Of a stretch of DNA of 64,000 bases, positions 16,814 to 24,862 are shown piece after piece. Origin of the DNA: Streptomyces sp. Tu6071 (lineage in GTDB: Bacteria; Actinomycetota; Actinomycetes; Streptomycetales; Streptomycetaceae); NCBI RefSeq assembly GCF_000213055.1, contig NZ_CM001165.1, forward strand, positions 2,565,445 to 2,629,444, in the 5' to 3' direction. The translations under genes and the position numbers were made by a program. Every line of letters starts with the position of its first letter. Positions within the stretch are counted from its first letter, which is position 1. The notes beneath the pieces were generated by a model, which was given only the letters and a program-made list of their open reading frames with translations, was not told the origin of the DNA and did not search any database.

Positions 16814-17980
16814 TCACGCCGCGCGCCGCGCCCGGAGGAGCACACAGGCGAGCGCGCAGAGCGCCGCGCCGCACCAGAAGGTGCCCCCGTAGCCGGTCCC
16901 GGCGGCGACGAGGCCGGTGAGAGCGCCGGAGATCAGCTGGGCGACGGGGAAAGTCGCCGAGAAGAGCGCCGCGGCCGTGCCCGCGCCGCCGGGGACCTCG
17001 CGCTGCACGAGCACCATGGGCAGGCTCACGAGCACGGCCGTCCACAGGGCGTTGGGTACCTGGAGGAGCAGCAGGGACGGGCCCGATGCGGCGAACGGCA
17101 CGAGCGAGAAGAACGCCACCGCGAGCACGGCGGCGGCCCGCGCGAGCCGTTCCTCGCCGAGCCGTGCGGCAAGCCGCCCCACCCCGATCAGCAGCGGGAT
17201 CTCCAGCGCCGCGCACGTCCCCGCGAGCACCCCGACGAGCGCGGGGCTCAGGCCGAGTTCACGCGTCACGTACGGGGCGAGAGCGATGAGGTACATCTGG
17301 TCGGCGACGTTGACGGCCGTCGCGGCGCCGAGCAACAGCCAGGTGCGGCGCGGCACTTGGGCGAGCACGTGGCGCAACTTCGCGGGCGGCGTCTTCGTGC
17401 GCGGCACGCGGGGCAGCACCAGGCGGGCGAGCAACGCCGCGAGCAGGAGGAGCGCCGCGAGGCTCGCGTACAGCGTCCCGAAGCCCGTCCGCGCGAGCAG
17501 GAGGAGTCCGGCGGGCGGCCCGAGCACCCACCCGGCCGAGAACACGGCCCGCACGGCGGCGGTCCCGCGCGCGAGGGAGCGCCCCGTCAGCTCCGACAAC
17601 TCCCGTGCGTAAGCGAAGACTTGCGAGGCATACGTGTTGGCCAGGCCGCCGAGGAGGGCGCCGGTCGCGCACACGAGCGCGTACTCCCGTACGAGAGCGA
17701 AGCCGCCCGCTCCGGCGACCCCGGCGAGCGCCGCGAGGACCAGGACGCTCCTGCGGTCGGCGAGCCGGTCCGACCACCGCCCCACCGTGAGCCCGAGCCC
17801 CACGGAGACGACCGCGCACAGGACGAAGTACAGCCCGACCCGGCCGGGCCCGGCGCCCGCCTCGTCGGCGAGGAAGAGGCTCGTCGTGGTGCCGAACACG
17901 GACATGGCGAGCGCGTAGCACGCGGTGGCGGCGCCGAGTGCGGTACCGGCGCGCGGAATTGCTGGACGGACGGTCGTCAC
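16814..17980 (-). CDS. MFS transporter, sugar-efflux (SetA/SotB)-like
   Basis: Encodes 388 aa from GTG 17980, with GGAGAG 4 nt upstream; the frame is open much further but that part is not coding. Twelve hydrophobic segments are visible. The MFS motif A region reads GLTVGRWSDRLADRR after helix 2. Overall length and the ATACYALAMSVFGTTTSLFLAD first helix resemble the sugar-efflux branch. Substrate unknown; a drug or sugar exporter is equally possible. It is convergent with the glycosyltransferase-like gene and followed by a large palindrome. The upstream 240 bp to the VOC gene hold no further gene. Confidence 0.8.
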   Translation of the reverse strand: MTTVRPAIPRAGTALGAATACYALAMSVFGTTTSLFLADEAGAGPGRVGLYFVLCAVVSVGLGLTVGRWSDRLADRRSVLVLAALAGVAGAGGFALVREYALVCATGALLGGLANTYASQVFAYARELSELTGRSLARGTAAVRAVFSAGWVLGPPAGLLLLARTGFGTLYASLAALLLLAALLARLVLPRVPRTKTPPAKLRHVLAQVPRRTWLLLGAATAVNVADQMYLIALAPYVTRELGLSPALVGVLAGTCAALEIPLLIGVGRLAARLGEERLARAAAVLAVAFFSLVPFAASGPSLLLLQVPNALWTAVLVSLPMVLVQREVPGGAGTAAALFSATFPVAQLISGALTGLVAAGTGYGGTFWCGAALCALACVLLRARRAA

Positions 17981-18219
17981 GACACTCTCCTGCCGGTCGG
18001 CGCAGGACCGGCGCGGACGCACCGGCCTTACGGCAGTCGGCTCCACGGAGAGAGCGGGCATGCCCTGGGTCGCGGGGAGAGTAACAGGGCGTGCGACGGG
18101 GGAGGTACGGGTTTTCGGCGCACGCGGCGGGGCGATACCGGTCTTCGACGCACCCGGCGGGGGCCCGCGTGTCCGCAACCCCGTGGGCCCCCGCACTCCG
18201 CCGTCGTGCCGCGCCGGGC

Positions 18220-18594
18220 TCAGTCCGACCGTTCCGCGTCCCCCCGCAGCACGCACAGCTCGTTGCCCTCCGGGTCCGTCAGGATCACCCAGCCCGAGCC
18301 GTCCGGCTCGCGGTGGTCGGCGAGGAAGGCGGCGCCGAGGGCGAGCAGGCGGTCCACCTCCGCGTCGCGGGTGGTGTCCGGGCGCAGGCACAGGTGGACG
18401 CGGTTCTTGCCCGTCTTGGGCTCCGGCACCTGGTTGAAGTACAGCATCGGCCCCTCCGCGAGGAGCACCGCCGTCTCGCGGTCGCCCGGGGCGCAGTCCG
18501 GGTCGAGCGGGCGGCCCGTCACCTCGCTCCAGAAGCACGCGAGCGCGTACGCGTCGCCGCAGTCGATCGCCACGTTCTGCACAGCTGAGACCAT
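18220..18594 (-). CDS. VOC family protein (glyoxalase/dioxygenase fold)
   Basis: Encodes 124 aa, a single VOC module. Both beta-alpha-beta-beta-beta halves can be traced: NVAIDCGDAYALACFWSEVTG and, near the end, GSGWVILTDPEGNELCVL, a hallmark of this superfamily. In actinobacteria such proteins are mostly of unknown substrate; some bind antibiotics. It is on the same strand as a two-module VOC gene 73 bp upstream, suggesting a small cluster of the same fold. No catalytic role can be assigned. Confidence 0.85.
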   Translation of the reverse strand: MVSAVQNVAIDCGDAYALACFWSEVTGRPLDPDCAPGDRETAVLLAEGPMLYFNQVPEPKTGKNRVHLCLRPDTTRDAEVDRLLALGAAFLADHREPDGSGWVILTDPEGNELCVLRGDAERSD

Positions 18595-18667
18595 GGGGAG
18601 AGCCTATGCGGGGGGGTGCACCGGCCGTGCGGCAACAACCCGCCACCGCGAGTGCGCCGTTCGCCCC

Positions 18668-19399
18668 TCACTGCTCCGGCGAGCGGTCGGTCAGGCAGTA
18701 CTCGATACCGGCCGTGTCCCGCATCACGTGCCACTCCGCGCCCTCCCGCACGTACGTGGCACCCGCGAGTTCGTGGCGCGCGCGGGCCGCCTCGCGATCG
18801 GCGGTCGCGAAGTCGATGTGCGCGCCGGGCTCGCGGTCCGCCGCGAGGCGCTGGGCGAGGATACGGAAGGGGAAGTCCCGGGCCGTGCGCAGGTGCTGGT
18901 ACTCGGGCTGGTTCGTCGGCTCCGCCTCCCAGCCGGTCATGCGGGTCCAGAAGGCCACCTCCTCGTCGTACGCCGAGGGGCCGATGTCCAGCGTCACCTG
19001 GTCGAGGCGCGCGCCGCCGAAGCTCGGCGGGGGGACGTTGAGCCCGTCGTCGTGGACGACGCAGAAGCCGAGCCCGGCCGGGCTGCGGAGCACGACGAGG
19101 CCGGGCTCCTCGTGCTCCGTGAGGGCGCCGAGGCCGGCCGCGTGGCGCGCGAAGCCCTCGACGTCGTCGACACCGAGGTCGAGGTGCGTACCGCCCCGGC
19201 CCTCGCGCAGCGACTGGTGCTTGAGCACGGCGTCGTAGGGCTCGGGCGGCAGGAAGGTGACGAACTCGCCGTCCTCGCCGCGCGCCTCGGAGATCTCCGT
19301 ACCGGTCACGGCGGCCCAGAAGGCCCGGTCGCGGTCGGCGCCCGCGCGGGGGCGGTCGACGAAGGCGTACCCCCAGTGGACAGGGCTGCTGCTGCTCAT
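18668..19399 (-). CDS. Two-domain VOC family protein
   Basis: Encodes 243 aa with two tandem VOC modules (about 5-115 and 125-240). Each begins with a HWGYAFVDRP or QVTLDI strand followed by FWAAVTGTE or FWTRMTGWE, and the C-terminal strands read LRSPAGLGFCVV and MRDTAGIEYCLT. The double-module form resembles actinobacterial glyoxalase-like proteins of about 240-260 aa. Start ATG 19399 has GAGGAG 9 nt upstream. Function unknown. An 89-codon open frame just upstream overlaps this start by ATGA but looks non-coding. Confidence 0.85.
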   Translation of the reverse strand: MSSSSPVHWGYAFVDRPRAGADRDRAFWAAVTGTEISEARGEDGEFVTFLPPEPYDAVLKHQSLREGRGGTHLDLGVDDVEGFARHAAGLGALTEHEEPGLVVLRSPAGLGFCVVHDDGLNVPPPSFGGARLDQVTLDIGPSAYDEEVAFWTRMTGWEAEPTNQPEYQHLRTARDFPFRILAQRLAADREPGAHIDFATADREAARARHELAGATYVREGAEWHVMRDTAGIEYCLTDRSPEQ

Positions 19400-19647
19400 G
19401 TGCTCGGCTCCTCGCTCGTGTCCTCGGCCCTCGGCGGCGTCGTGAGGGAGAGAGCCATCATGCGGGCCGCCTCGGCGAGGACCCGGTCATCGCCGCGCGG
19501 GTCCTCGCGGAAGGCCGTCGCGGGAGGCCGTCGCGGAAGGCCGCCGGAGCAGGGGGCGGGGCCGGGCGGACCGGGAGGCGCACCGCACCCCCACAGCCCC
19601 GCGCCCGTCGGCCCGCTCGCGCCCCTCCCCTCCCCGTGCTGCGCGCG

Positions 19648-19653
19648 TAGACT
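19648..19653 (+). promoter_or_regulatory. -10 element
   Basis: TAGACT, about 33 nt before the GTG of the Cys-rich small membrane protein. No clear -35. Confidence 0.35.
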
Positions 19654-19685
19654 CGGGTCATTCATGCCGGACGGGGGTTGGGCAC

Positions 19686-20066
19686 GTGAGTACGTGGTTG
19701 TGGGTGCTGTTCTTCGTGGTGGTCTTCGGGGGCGGCGGGATCGGTGAGCGGGCGCGCAGGGCGCTGCGGACGCGTCACCAGCGCAGGCTCGAACTCACGG
19801 AGGCGAAGGAGCGGGCCGAGCGGGCGCGGGTGGACGCCGGGCGACCGCCGGAGCCGGTGTGCGGCTGCGGGCACCACCTCGCGACACACGACACGGGGGG
19901 CCGCTGCCACGAGCTGGTGCGCACCGCCGTGGCCTGGGACGCGGACGAGAAGCCGGAGCGGTACGAGGCGCGGGACTGCCCGTGCCAGCGGTACGTGGGG
20001 CCCGAGCCGCTCCACCTCACCTTCGCGCAGGAGCTGACGGACCTGGATCAGCGCCCGCGCGAGTGA
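19686..20066 (+). CDS. Small Cys-rich membrane-anchored protein, unknown function
   Basis: Encodes 126 aa from GTG 19686. Residues 3-19 (LWVLFFVVVFGGGGIG) form one membrane helix, then a basic and charged helix (about 22-50). The C-terminal part carries CGCGHHLATHD, GRCHELV and DCPCQRYVG, i.e. six or seven Cys plus His in spacing that suggests a zinc-binding knuckle on the cytoplasmic side. I recognise it as a conserved actinobacterial hypothetical type without known role. It is followed by the SDR pair after 129 bp. Confidence 0.75.
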   Translation: MSTWLWVLFFVVVFGGGGIGERARRALRTRHQRRLELTEAKERAERARVDAGRPPEPVCGCGHHLATHDTGGRCHELVRTAVAWDADEKPERYEARDCPCQRYVGPEPLHLTFAQELTDLDQRPRE

Positions 20067-20195
20067 CCGGCCGGGGCAGGGGGCGTATTCCGAGCCTGGC
20101 CCCCGTACTACCCCTCTCGGGGGAGCACTGGCAGCCCGCCCGCGTCCGTCGCACGGTGGAGTGGCAAGCCACCCGACTTCCGCGAGGACGTGCGC

Positions 20196-21146
20196 ATGTC
20201 TCTCCCGACCACCCCCTTCGACCGCGATTCCACCGCCGACGACGTCCTCGCCGGGGTGGACCTGCACGGTCGCACCGCCCTCGTCACGGGCGGCTCCTCC
20301 GGGGTCGGCGCCGCGACGGCCCACGCGCTCGCCCGGGCCGGCGCGCGGGTCGTGCTCGCGGCGCGCGGTCTCGGCACGGCGCGCGAGGTCGCGGCGCGGA
20401 TCACGGCGGGGACGGGGAACGAGGCCGTGACGGCCGCCCCGCTCGACCTCAGCGACCCGGCCTCGGTGCGCGCCTTCGTCGCCGCCTGGGAGGGCCCGCT
20501 GCACATGCTCGTGAACAACGCGGGCATCATGGCGCTCCCCGCGCTCGACCTCACGCCGGAGGGCTGGGAGCGCCAGTTCGCGACGAACCACCTCGGGCAC
20601 TTCGCGCTCGCGACCGGCCTGCGGCCCGCGCTCGCGGCGGCCGGGGGCGCGCGCGTCGCGGCGCTCTCGTCCACGGGCCACTTCGCCTCCCCCGTCGTCT
20701 TCGACGACATCAACTTCGCGCACCGCCCGTACGACCCCTTCACCGCCTACGGCCAGTCGAAGACCGCCGACGCGCTCTTCGCCGTCGAGGCGGGCAAGCG
20801 CTGGGCGGCGGACGGGATCACGGCGCACGCGGTGATGCCGGGCGGCATCAAGTCCCCGCTCCAGCGCCACGCGTTCGGGGACGACATGGACGCACGGGCG
20901 CGCGCGGTCTACGAGGCGTACCCGTGGCGCAGCGCGGAGCAGGGCGCGGCGACGTCCGTGCTCGCCGTGGCCTCACCGCTCCTGGACGGCGTGACGGGCG
21001 CCTACTTGCAGAACTGCCAGGAGGCCCCCGTGCTCGATCCGGCGCGGGCGGCCGGGGAGCCGGAGCCGTTCGGCGTCGCGGCCTGGGCGCGCGACGCGGA
21101 GGCCGCCGGGCGGCTGTGGGAGCTGTCGGCGGCGGCGGTCTCCTGA
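20196..21146 (+). CDS. Short-chain dehydrogenase/reductase, copy 1
   Basis: Encodes 316 aa from ATG 20196, with GAGGA 7 nt upstream (a GTG 6 nt earlier is too close to it). Classic SDR Rossmann fold: cofactor loop TGGSSGVGAA (about 32), NNAGIMALP (about 107) and catalytic YGQSK (about 187), with an active-site Ser in SSTGHF. The length matches the WW-oxidoreductase-like SDRs. It is about 50-60 percent identical by eye to the next gene, so the two are a tandem duplication. Both probably reduce small carbonyls with NADP(H); substrate unknown. Confidence 0.92.
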   Translation: MSLPTTPFDRDSTADDVLAGVDLHGRTALVTGGSSGVGAATAHALARAGARVVLAARGLGTAREVAARITAGTGNEAVTAAPLDLSDPASVRAFVAAWEGPLHMLVNNAGIMALPALDLTPEGWERQFATNHLGHFALATGLRPALAAAGGARVAALSSTGHFASPVVFDDINFAHRPYDPFTAYGQSKTADALFAVEAGKRWAADGITAHAVMPGGIKSPLQRHAFGDDMDARARAVYEAYPWRSAEQGAATSVLAVASPLLDGVTGAYLQNCQEAPVLDPARAAGEPEPFGVAAWARDAEAAGRLWELSAAAVS

Positions 21147-21200
21147 CCGACCCGGCGCGCCTCCGGGTCACCACTTCACCAACTGCGAGGAAATACCATC

Positions 21201-22115
21201 ATGTTGACCACACCTTTCGGCTTCTCGTCCACCACCGACGACGTGCTCGAGGGCGTCTCGCTGGCGGGCAGGCGGGCCGTCGTGACGGGCGCGACCTCCG
21301 GGCTCGGCACGGAGACGGCGCGGGCGCTCGCGGCGGCGGGCGCCGAGGTCGTGCTGGCGGCGCGCAGGCCGCGAGCGGCGGCCGAGGCGGCGGCGGAGAT
21401 CACGCGCACGACGGGGAACGCGGCGGTCTCGGCGGCGCCGCTGGACCTGGCGGACCTGGCCTCCGTACGGGAGTTCACGGCCGGTTTCACGGGACCGCTG
21501 CACATCCTGGTGAACAACGCGGGGATCATGGCCCTCCCGGAGCTGCGACGGACTCCGGAGGGGCGGGAGGCGCAGTTCGGGACGAACTTCGTGGGGCACT
21601 TCGCGCTCACGACGGGCCTGTACCCGGCGCTCGCGGCGGCGGGCGGGGCACGGATCGTCTCGGTCAGCTCGCTGGCGCACCTCATGTCCCCGGTGGTCTT
21701 CGACGACGTGGACTTCCGCTTCCGCCCCTACGATCCGTGGGCGGCGTACGCGCAGTCGAAGACGGCGGACGTCCTGCTCGCGGTCGGCGCGGACCGGCGG
21801 TGGGCGGGCGAGGGCATCCGCGCGAACGCGCTGAACCCCGGGGCGATCGCGACCAACCTCCAGCAGCACACGGGCGGTCTGCGCACCCCCGAGCCCCTGC
21901 GCAAGACGGTGCCCCAGGGCGCGGCGACGAGCGTGCTGCTCGCTGCCTCGCCGCTCCTGGACGGCGTCGGCGGACGCTACTTCGAGGACTGCGGCGAGTC
22001 CCCGGTCGTGGAGCAGGCGGGACCGGTCGGCTCGGGCGGCGTGGCCCCGTACGCGCTGGACGCGGCGAACGCGGACCGGCTGTGGGAGCTCGCCGGGGAG
22101 CTGATCGCGGCGTGA
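21201..22115 (+). CDS. Short-chain dehydrogenase/reductase, copy 2
   Basis: Encodes 304 aa. Cofactor loop TGATSGLGTE (about 29), NNAGIMALPE (about 104), SSLAHL and catalytic YAQSK (about 182). It is a tandem paralogue of the previous gene and shares even the N-terminal TTPF...STxDDVL pattern, so the duplication included the start. The gap of 54 bp implies one transcript. Its TGA overlaps (GTGA) the start of a truncated third dehydrogenase. Two XRE regulators of the type often found beside SDR genes lie nearby on the other strand. Confidence 0.92.
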   Translation: MLTTPFGFSSTTDDVLEGVSLAGRRAVVTGATSGLGTETARALAAAGAEVVLAARRPRAAAEAAAEITRTTGNAAVSAAPLDLADLASVREFTAGFTGPLHILVNNAGIMALPELRRTPEGREAQFGTNFVGHFALTTGLYPALAAAGGARIVSVSSLAHLMSPVVFDDVDFRFRPYDPWAAYAQSKTADVLLAVGADRRWAGEGIRANALNPGAIATNLQQHTGGLRTPEPLRKTVPQGAATSVLLAASPLLDGVGGRYFEDCGESPVVEQAGPVGSGGVAPYALDAANADRLWELAGELIAA

Positions 22116-22203
22116 GCGGCACGGGCGTCGGTCTCCTCGGACTCGGCGACCAAGGCGCCCCGATGGCGCGGGCGTTGGTGAAGGAGCCGGGTGGGCGTCC
22201 GCG
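22112..22203 (+). pseudogene. Truncated N-terminus of a 3-hydroxyisobutyrate dehydrogenase-like gene
   Basis: From GTG 22112 (4-bp overlap with the SDR stop) the frame reads VGLLGLGDQGAPMARALVK, the NAD-binding start of the 6-phosphogluconate / 3-hydroxyisobutyrate dehydrogenase family (GxGxxGxPMA). After about 25 residues the similarity stops and the sequence runs antisense into the SUKH gene. The rest of the roughly 290-residue enzyme is missing, so this is a 5' remnant left by a deletion or by insertion of the neighbouring segment. Seen directly: motif and overlap. Inferred: the family and the deletion. Confidence 0.6.
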
Positions 22204-22761
22204 TTACGCCTCGGCCGACAGCCGGCTCGCCGCCCGATCCCACGCCCGCGGCTCGGCCGCCCCGTCCCCGTCCCCGTCCCGCGCGTCCTCCTCGTACCAG
22301 CCGGTCCCCGCGAGCCACGTCCCCAGCCAGGCCGCGAGGCTCCCGGAGTCGTGGAACCAGCAGCCGTCCCACGGTCCCCCGGCGTAGGCGTTCGGCTCGA
22401 AGAGGAGGACCTGCCCGTTTTCGTCGAAGCAGTCGACGGCCGCGTACATGGCGCAGCCCCAGGTCAGGACCGGCACGACCCCCTCGGGCCACATCGGGTG
22501 CTCGCCCGGCTCCTCGCGCCGTGCCAGGTACTCGCCGACGACGTTCTCGTCCGGGCCGAGCAGGGGCAGCAGGCGGTAATCCGGGCCGAAGCCGCCGTCC
22601 GCGACCTCGCGGTACAGCCGCGCGAGCAGGGGATGCAGCGGGAACCCGAGCCGCCCCTCGGCCTCCGCGAGCCGGGCCTCGGGGACGGGCGCGGGGAGGT
22701 GCGGGCTCTCCGAGAGAGCCCTGGCGGCGACGCGGCGCAGGAGTTCATCGGTCTCGGTCAC
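22204..22761 (-). CDS. SMI1/KNR4 (SUKH) family protein
   Basis: Encodes 185 aa from GTG 22761; start uncertain. The SUKH pattern is visible as EARLAEAEGRLGFPLHPLLARLYREVADGGFG in pieces over residues 25-60, then a WGCAMYAAVDC strand and a Trp-rich C-terminal half ending in an Asp/Gly-rich tail. SUKH proteins often serve as immunity proteins against secreted nuclease toxins, though many actinobacterial ones are solitary. No toxin gene is adjacent. The same frame is open to an ATG at 22929 that overlaps the stop of the upstream XRE gene (ATGA), so a longer, coupled product of 241 aa is possible, but the extra part is repeat-derived. Confidence 0.75.
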   Translation of the reverse strand: MTETDELLRRVAARALSESPHLPAPVPEARLAEAEGRLGFPLHPLLARLYREVADGGFGPDYRLLPLLGPDENVVGEYLARREEPGEHPMWPEGVVPVLTWGCAMYAAVDCFDENGQVLLFEPNAYAGGPWDGCWFHDSGSLAAWLGTWLAGTGWYEEDARDGDGDGAAEPRAWDRAASRLSAEA

Positions 22762-22810
22762 GACGGTGATGCTGTCAGGAGGCACTGACACGGTCCGGGC
22801 CGGTGCTCTC

Positions 22811-22860
22811 GCCGAGGGCTCCCCGCGCCGAGGGCTCCCGGCACCGAGGGCTCCCGGCGC
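22811..22860. repeat. 17-bp tandem repeat, three copies
   Basis: About three copies of a GCCGAGGGCTCCCCGC-like unit, slightly diverged, plus a partial fourth. It lies between the XRE and SUKH genes, inside the possible N-terminal extension of the latter. Confidence 0.7.
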
Positions 22861-22925
22861 CGAGCGCACTCCGGCCGGAGGCGGCGGAGGCCCTGGTGTC
22901 CCCCGGGATGCGGGGGGCGCGGCGG

Positions 22926-23756
22926 TCATGCCCGCCCGGGAGGCGTGGGCGTCCCCGTGTCCGCGAGCAGCCGGTCGAGGGCCCGTTCCGAGGGGGAGCC
23001 CGGTTCCGCCGAGTGGACGACGAGGAGGATGCCGGGATGGGCCGGGACGGCGAAGCGCTGGTAGGTGAGCGTGAGGGGGCCGACGACGGGGTGGGTGAGG
23101 GTGAGTTCACCGACGGGTGGGGGGTTGACCTCGTAGCGCTGCCACATCGCGCGGAAGCCGGCCGACCGGGAGAGGAGTTCGTCGCGCAGGGCGAGCACGC
23201 GGGGGTCGTCGGGCGTGTGGTCGGCCTGGGCCCGGAGGGTGGCGACCGCGCGGGCCACGAGGGTGGGCGCGTCGGCGTAGAGGCGGTGCACCTCGGGGGT
23301 CAGGAAGGCCGCGCGCAGGAGGTTGGCGCCGGGACGGTAGAAGGGGGCCAGGGCGGTGGCGGGCGGGGTGGCGGCGAGGACGTCGAGGGTCGCGGTCTGG
23401 ACGACCGCCGGGATGTCCCGCCACACCGTCAGCAACTCCGCGAGCCCGGCGGGCAGTTCGGTGCACGCGGGCTCGGGCCGGGGGAGGTGGCCCGCCAGGT
23501 GGTGGAGGTGGCGGGTCGTGGGGGCGTCCAGGCGGAGGGCGCGGGCCAGGGCGTCCAGGATCTCGGGGGACGGGCGCCGGTCGCGGCCCTGTTCGAGGCG
23601 TGTGTAGTAGTCGTGGCTGATGCCCGCGAGGTCGGCCAGCTCCTCGCGGCGCAGCCCGGGCACGCGGCGCGGGCCGGGGGCCGGCGTCAGCCCCGCCGCC
23701 CGGGGGGTGAGGGCGTCGCGGCGGGCGCGGAGGAAAGCGGCGAGGGAGGGGGTCAT
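22926..23756 (-). CDS. XRE family regulator with MLTR ligand-binding domain, copy 1
   Basis: Encodes 276 aa from ATG 23756, which overlaps the stop of the upstream paralogue (ATGA). The helix-turn-helix (about 8-75) contains LRREELADLAGISHDYYTRLEQGRDRRPSPEILDAL in pieces, the signature of this actinobacterial group. Residues 100-270 form the MmyB-like ligand-binding domain, with PATALAPFYRPGANLLR and a late PAHPGILLVVHSAEPGSPSE. Regulators of this type commonly sit next to and control SDR oxidoreductase genes, and two such genes lie just beyond the SUKH gene. Confidence 0.88.
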   Translation of the reverse strand: MTPSLAAFLRARRDALTPRAAGLTPAPGPRRVPGLRREELADLAGISHDYYTRLEQGRDRRPSPEILDALARALRLDAPTTRHLHHLAGHLPRPEPACTELPAGLAELLTVWRDIPAVVQTATLDVLAATPPATALAPFYRPGANLLRAAFLTPEVHRLYADAPTLVARAVATLRAQADHTPDDPRVLALRDELLSRSAGFRAMWQRYEVNPPPVGELTLTHPVVGPLTLTYQRFAVPAHPGILLVVHSAEPGSPSERALDRLLADTGTPTPPGRA

Positions 23757-24577
23757 CCGAGCCGCTCCCCCAGCGAGGCGAGCAGCCCGGCGGTGCGGCT
23801 GCCGCGCTCGGCGTGGTAGACGACGAGCACCTGCCCCTCGTCGGGCAGCACCGTCAGCTTCTCGTACGCGAGGTCGAGCGGGCCGAGGTCCGGGTGGAGC
23901 AGCCGGGTGCGGCCCGCCGTGCGCGGGCTCACGTCGTGGCGGGCCCACAGCCTCCTGAAGTCGGCGCTCTTCTCCCGTAGTTCGGCCACCAGCGGGGCGA
24001 GTCCCGGGTCGTCCCGCACCCGCAGGGAGGCCACCAGGGCGGCGATCACGGACTCCCAGTCCTCGTAGAGCGGGCGCGGGGTCTCGTCCACGAAGACCGC
24101 ACGCAGGAGGTTGACGCCCGGCCGGTAGCTCGGGGAGAGCGCCGTGGCGAGCGGGTTGGCGACGAGGACGTCGTGGTAGCGGCCCTGTACGTACGCCGGG
24201 GTGTCCCGGCGCGAGAGGACGAGGCGGCGGACCGGTTCGGGGACCGTCTCGGGGGCGTGCGGGGCCGGGTGCCGCGGGCGGCCGAGCGCGAGGGCGCGCA
24301 GGTGGGCGCGCGCGTCGGCGTCGAGCCGCAGCACGTCGGCGAGGGCGTCGGCGACCTCGGGCGAGGGGTGCCGGTCGCGCCCGCGTTCGAGCCGGAGGTA
24401 GTACGCGGCCGAGATCCCCGCGAGCGCGGCCACCTCCTCCCGCCTGAGCCCCGGCAGCCGCCGCCGCGCCGAACCGGTGAGCCCGACGTCCTCGGGCCGG
24501 ACGAGCGCCCGGCGGGCGCGGAGGAACGCGGCGAGCGGGGTGGGCGCGGAGGGGGACGAGGGGGACTCGGCGGGCAT
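23753..24577 (-). CDS. XRE family regulator with MLTR ligand-binding domain, copy 2
   Basis: Encodes 274 aa from ATG 24577 (a frame extension to 24625 is not supported). Helix-turn-helix at about 10-78, with LRREEVAALAGISAAYYLRLERGRDRHPSPEV in pieces, followed by the MLTR-type ligand domain (NPLATALSPSYRPGVNLLRAVF and DEGQVLVVYHAERGS). Clearly paralogous to the downstream gene, to which it is coupled by a 4-bp overlap. The pair mirrors the tandem SDR pair. Tandem copies could form heterodimers or each serve one reductase; neither is proven. Confidence 0.88.
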   Translation of the reverse strand: MPAESPSSPSAPTPLAAFLRARRALVRPEDVGLTGSARRRLPGLRREEVAALAGISAAYYLRLERGRDRHPSPEVADALADVLRLDADARAHLRALALGRPRHPAPHAPETVPEPVRRLVLSRRDTPAYVQGRYHDVLVANPLATALSPSYRPGVNLLRAVFVDETPRPLYEDWESVIAALVASLRVRDDPGLAPLVAELREKSADFRRLWARHDVSPRTAGRTRLLHPDLGPLDLAYEKLTVLPDEGQVLVVYHAERGSRTAGLLASLGERLG

Positions 24578-24862
24578 CCGCCCAGCGTATGCCGAGGTCC
24601 GGGGCGATCGCGGCACGGCCCGCACGGGAGCGCGGAAGGAGGCGGCGGCCTTCTCCGCACCTCCTGCGGATGACCCTGTGCGATGCCTCCCTCACGAGGT
24701 GTCGTCGCTCGCGGGCGCGGGTAGTCATGCGGGACGTCGAAGGGGGGTCCGCGTGGTCCGGAGCGGCAGACACGTCCGGCGGGACGGCACGGAGGGGCGG
24801 GCGCGCGGGGGCGCCGCGCGGGAGCGGGGGCGGACTCCGGTGTCCGTACGCGCACGGGAGGC

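Noticed and set aside
19396..19665. 89-codon minus frame overlapping the VOC start by ATGA
   Set aside because: Low-complexity Gly/Pro/Arg product, no ribosome site, and it covers the promoter of the plus-strand gene at 19686.
14975..19747. Continuous 1590-codon plus-strand frame
   Set aside because: It lies across HxlR and the glycosyltransferase-like gene in another frame, and antisense to the MFS and VOC genes; composition is that of high-GC shadow sequence.
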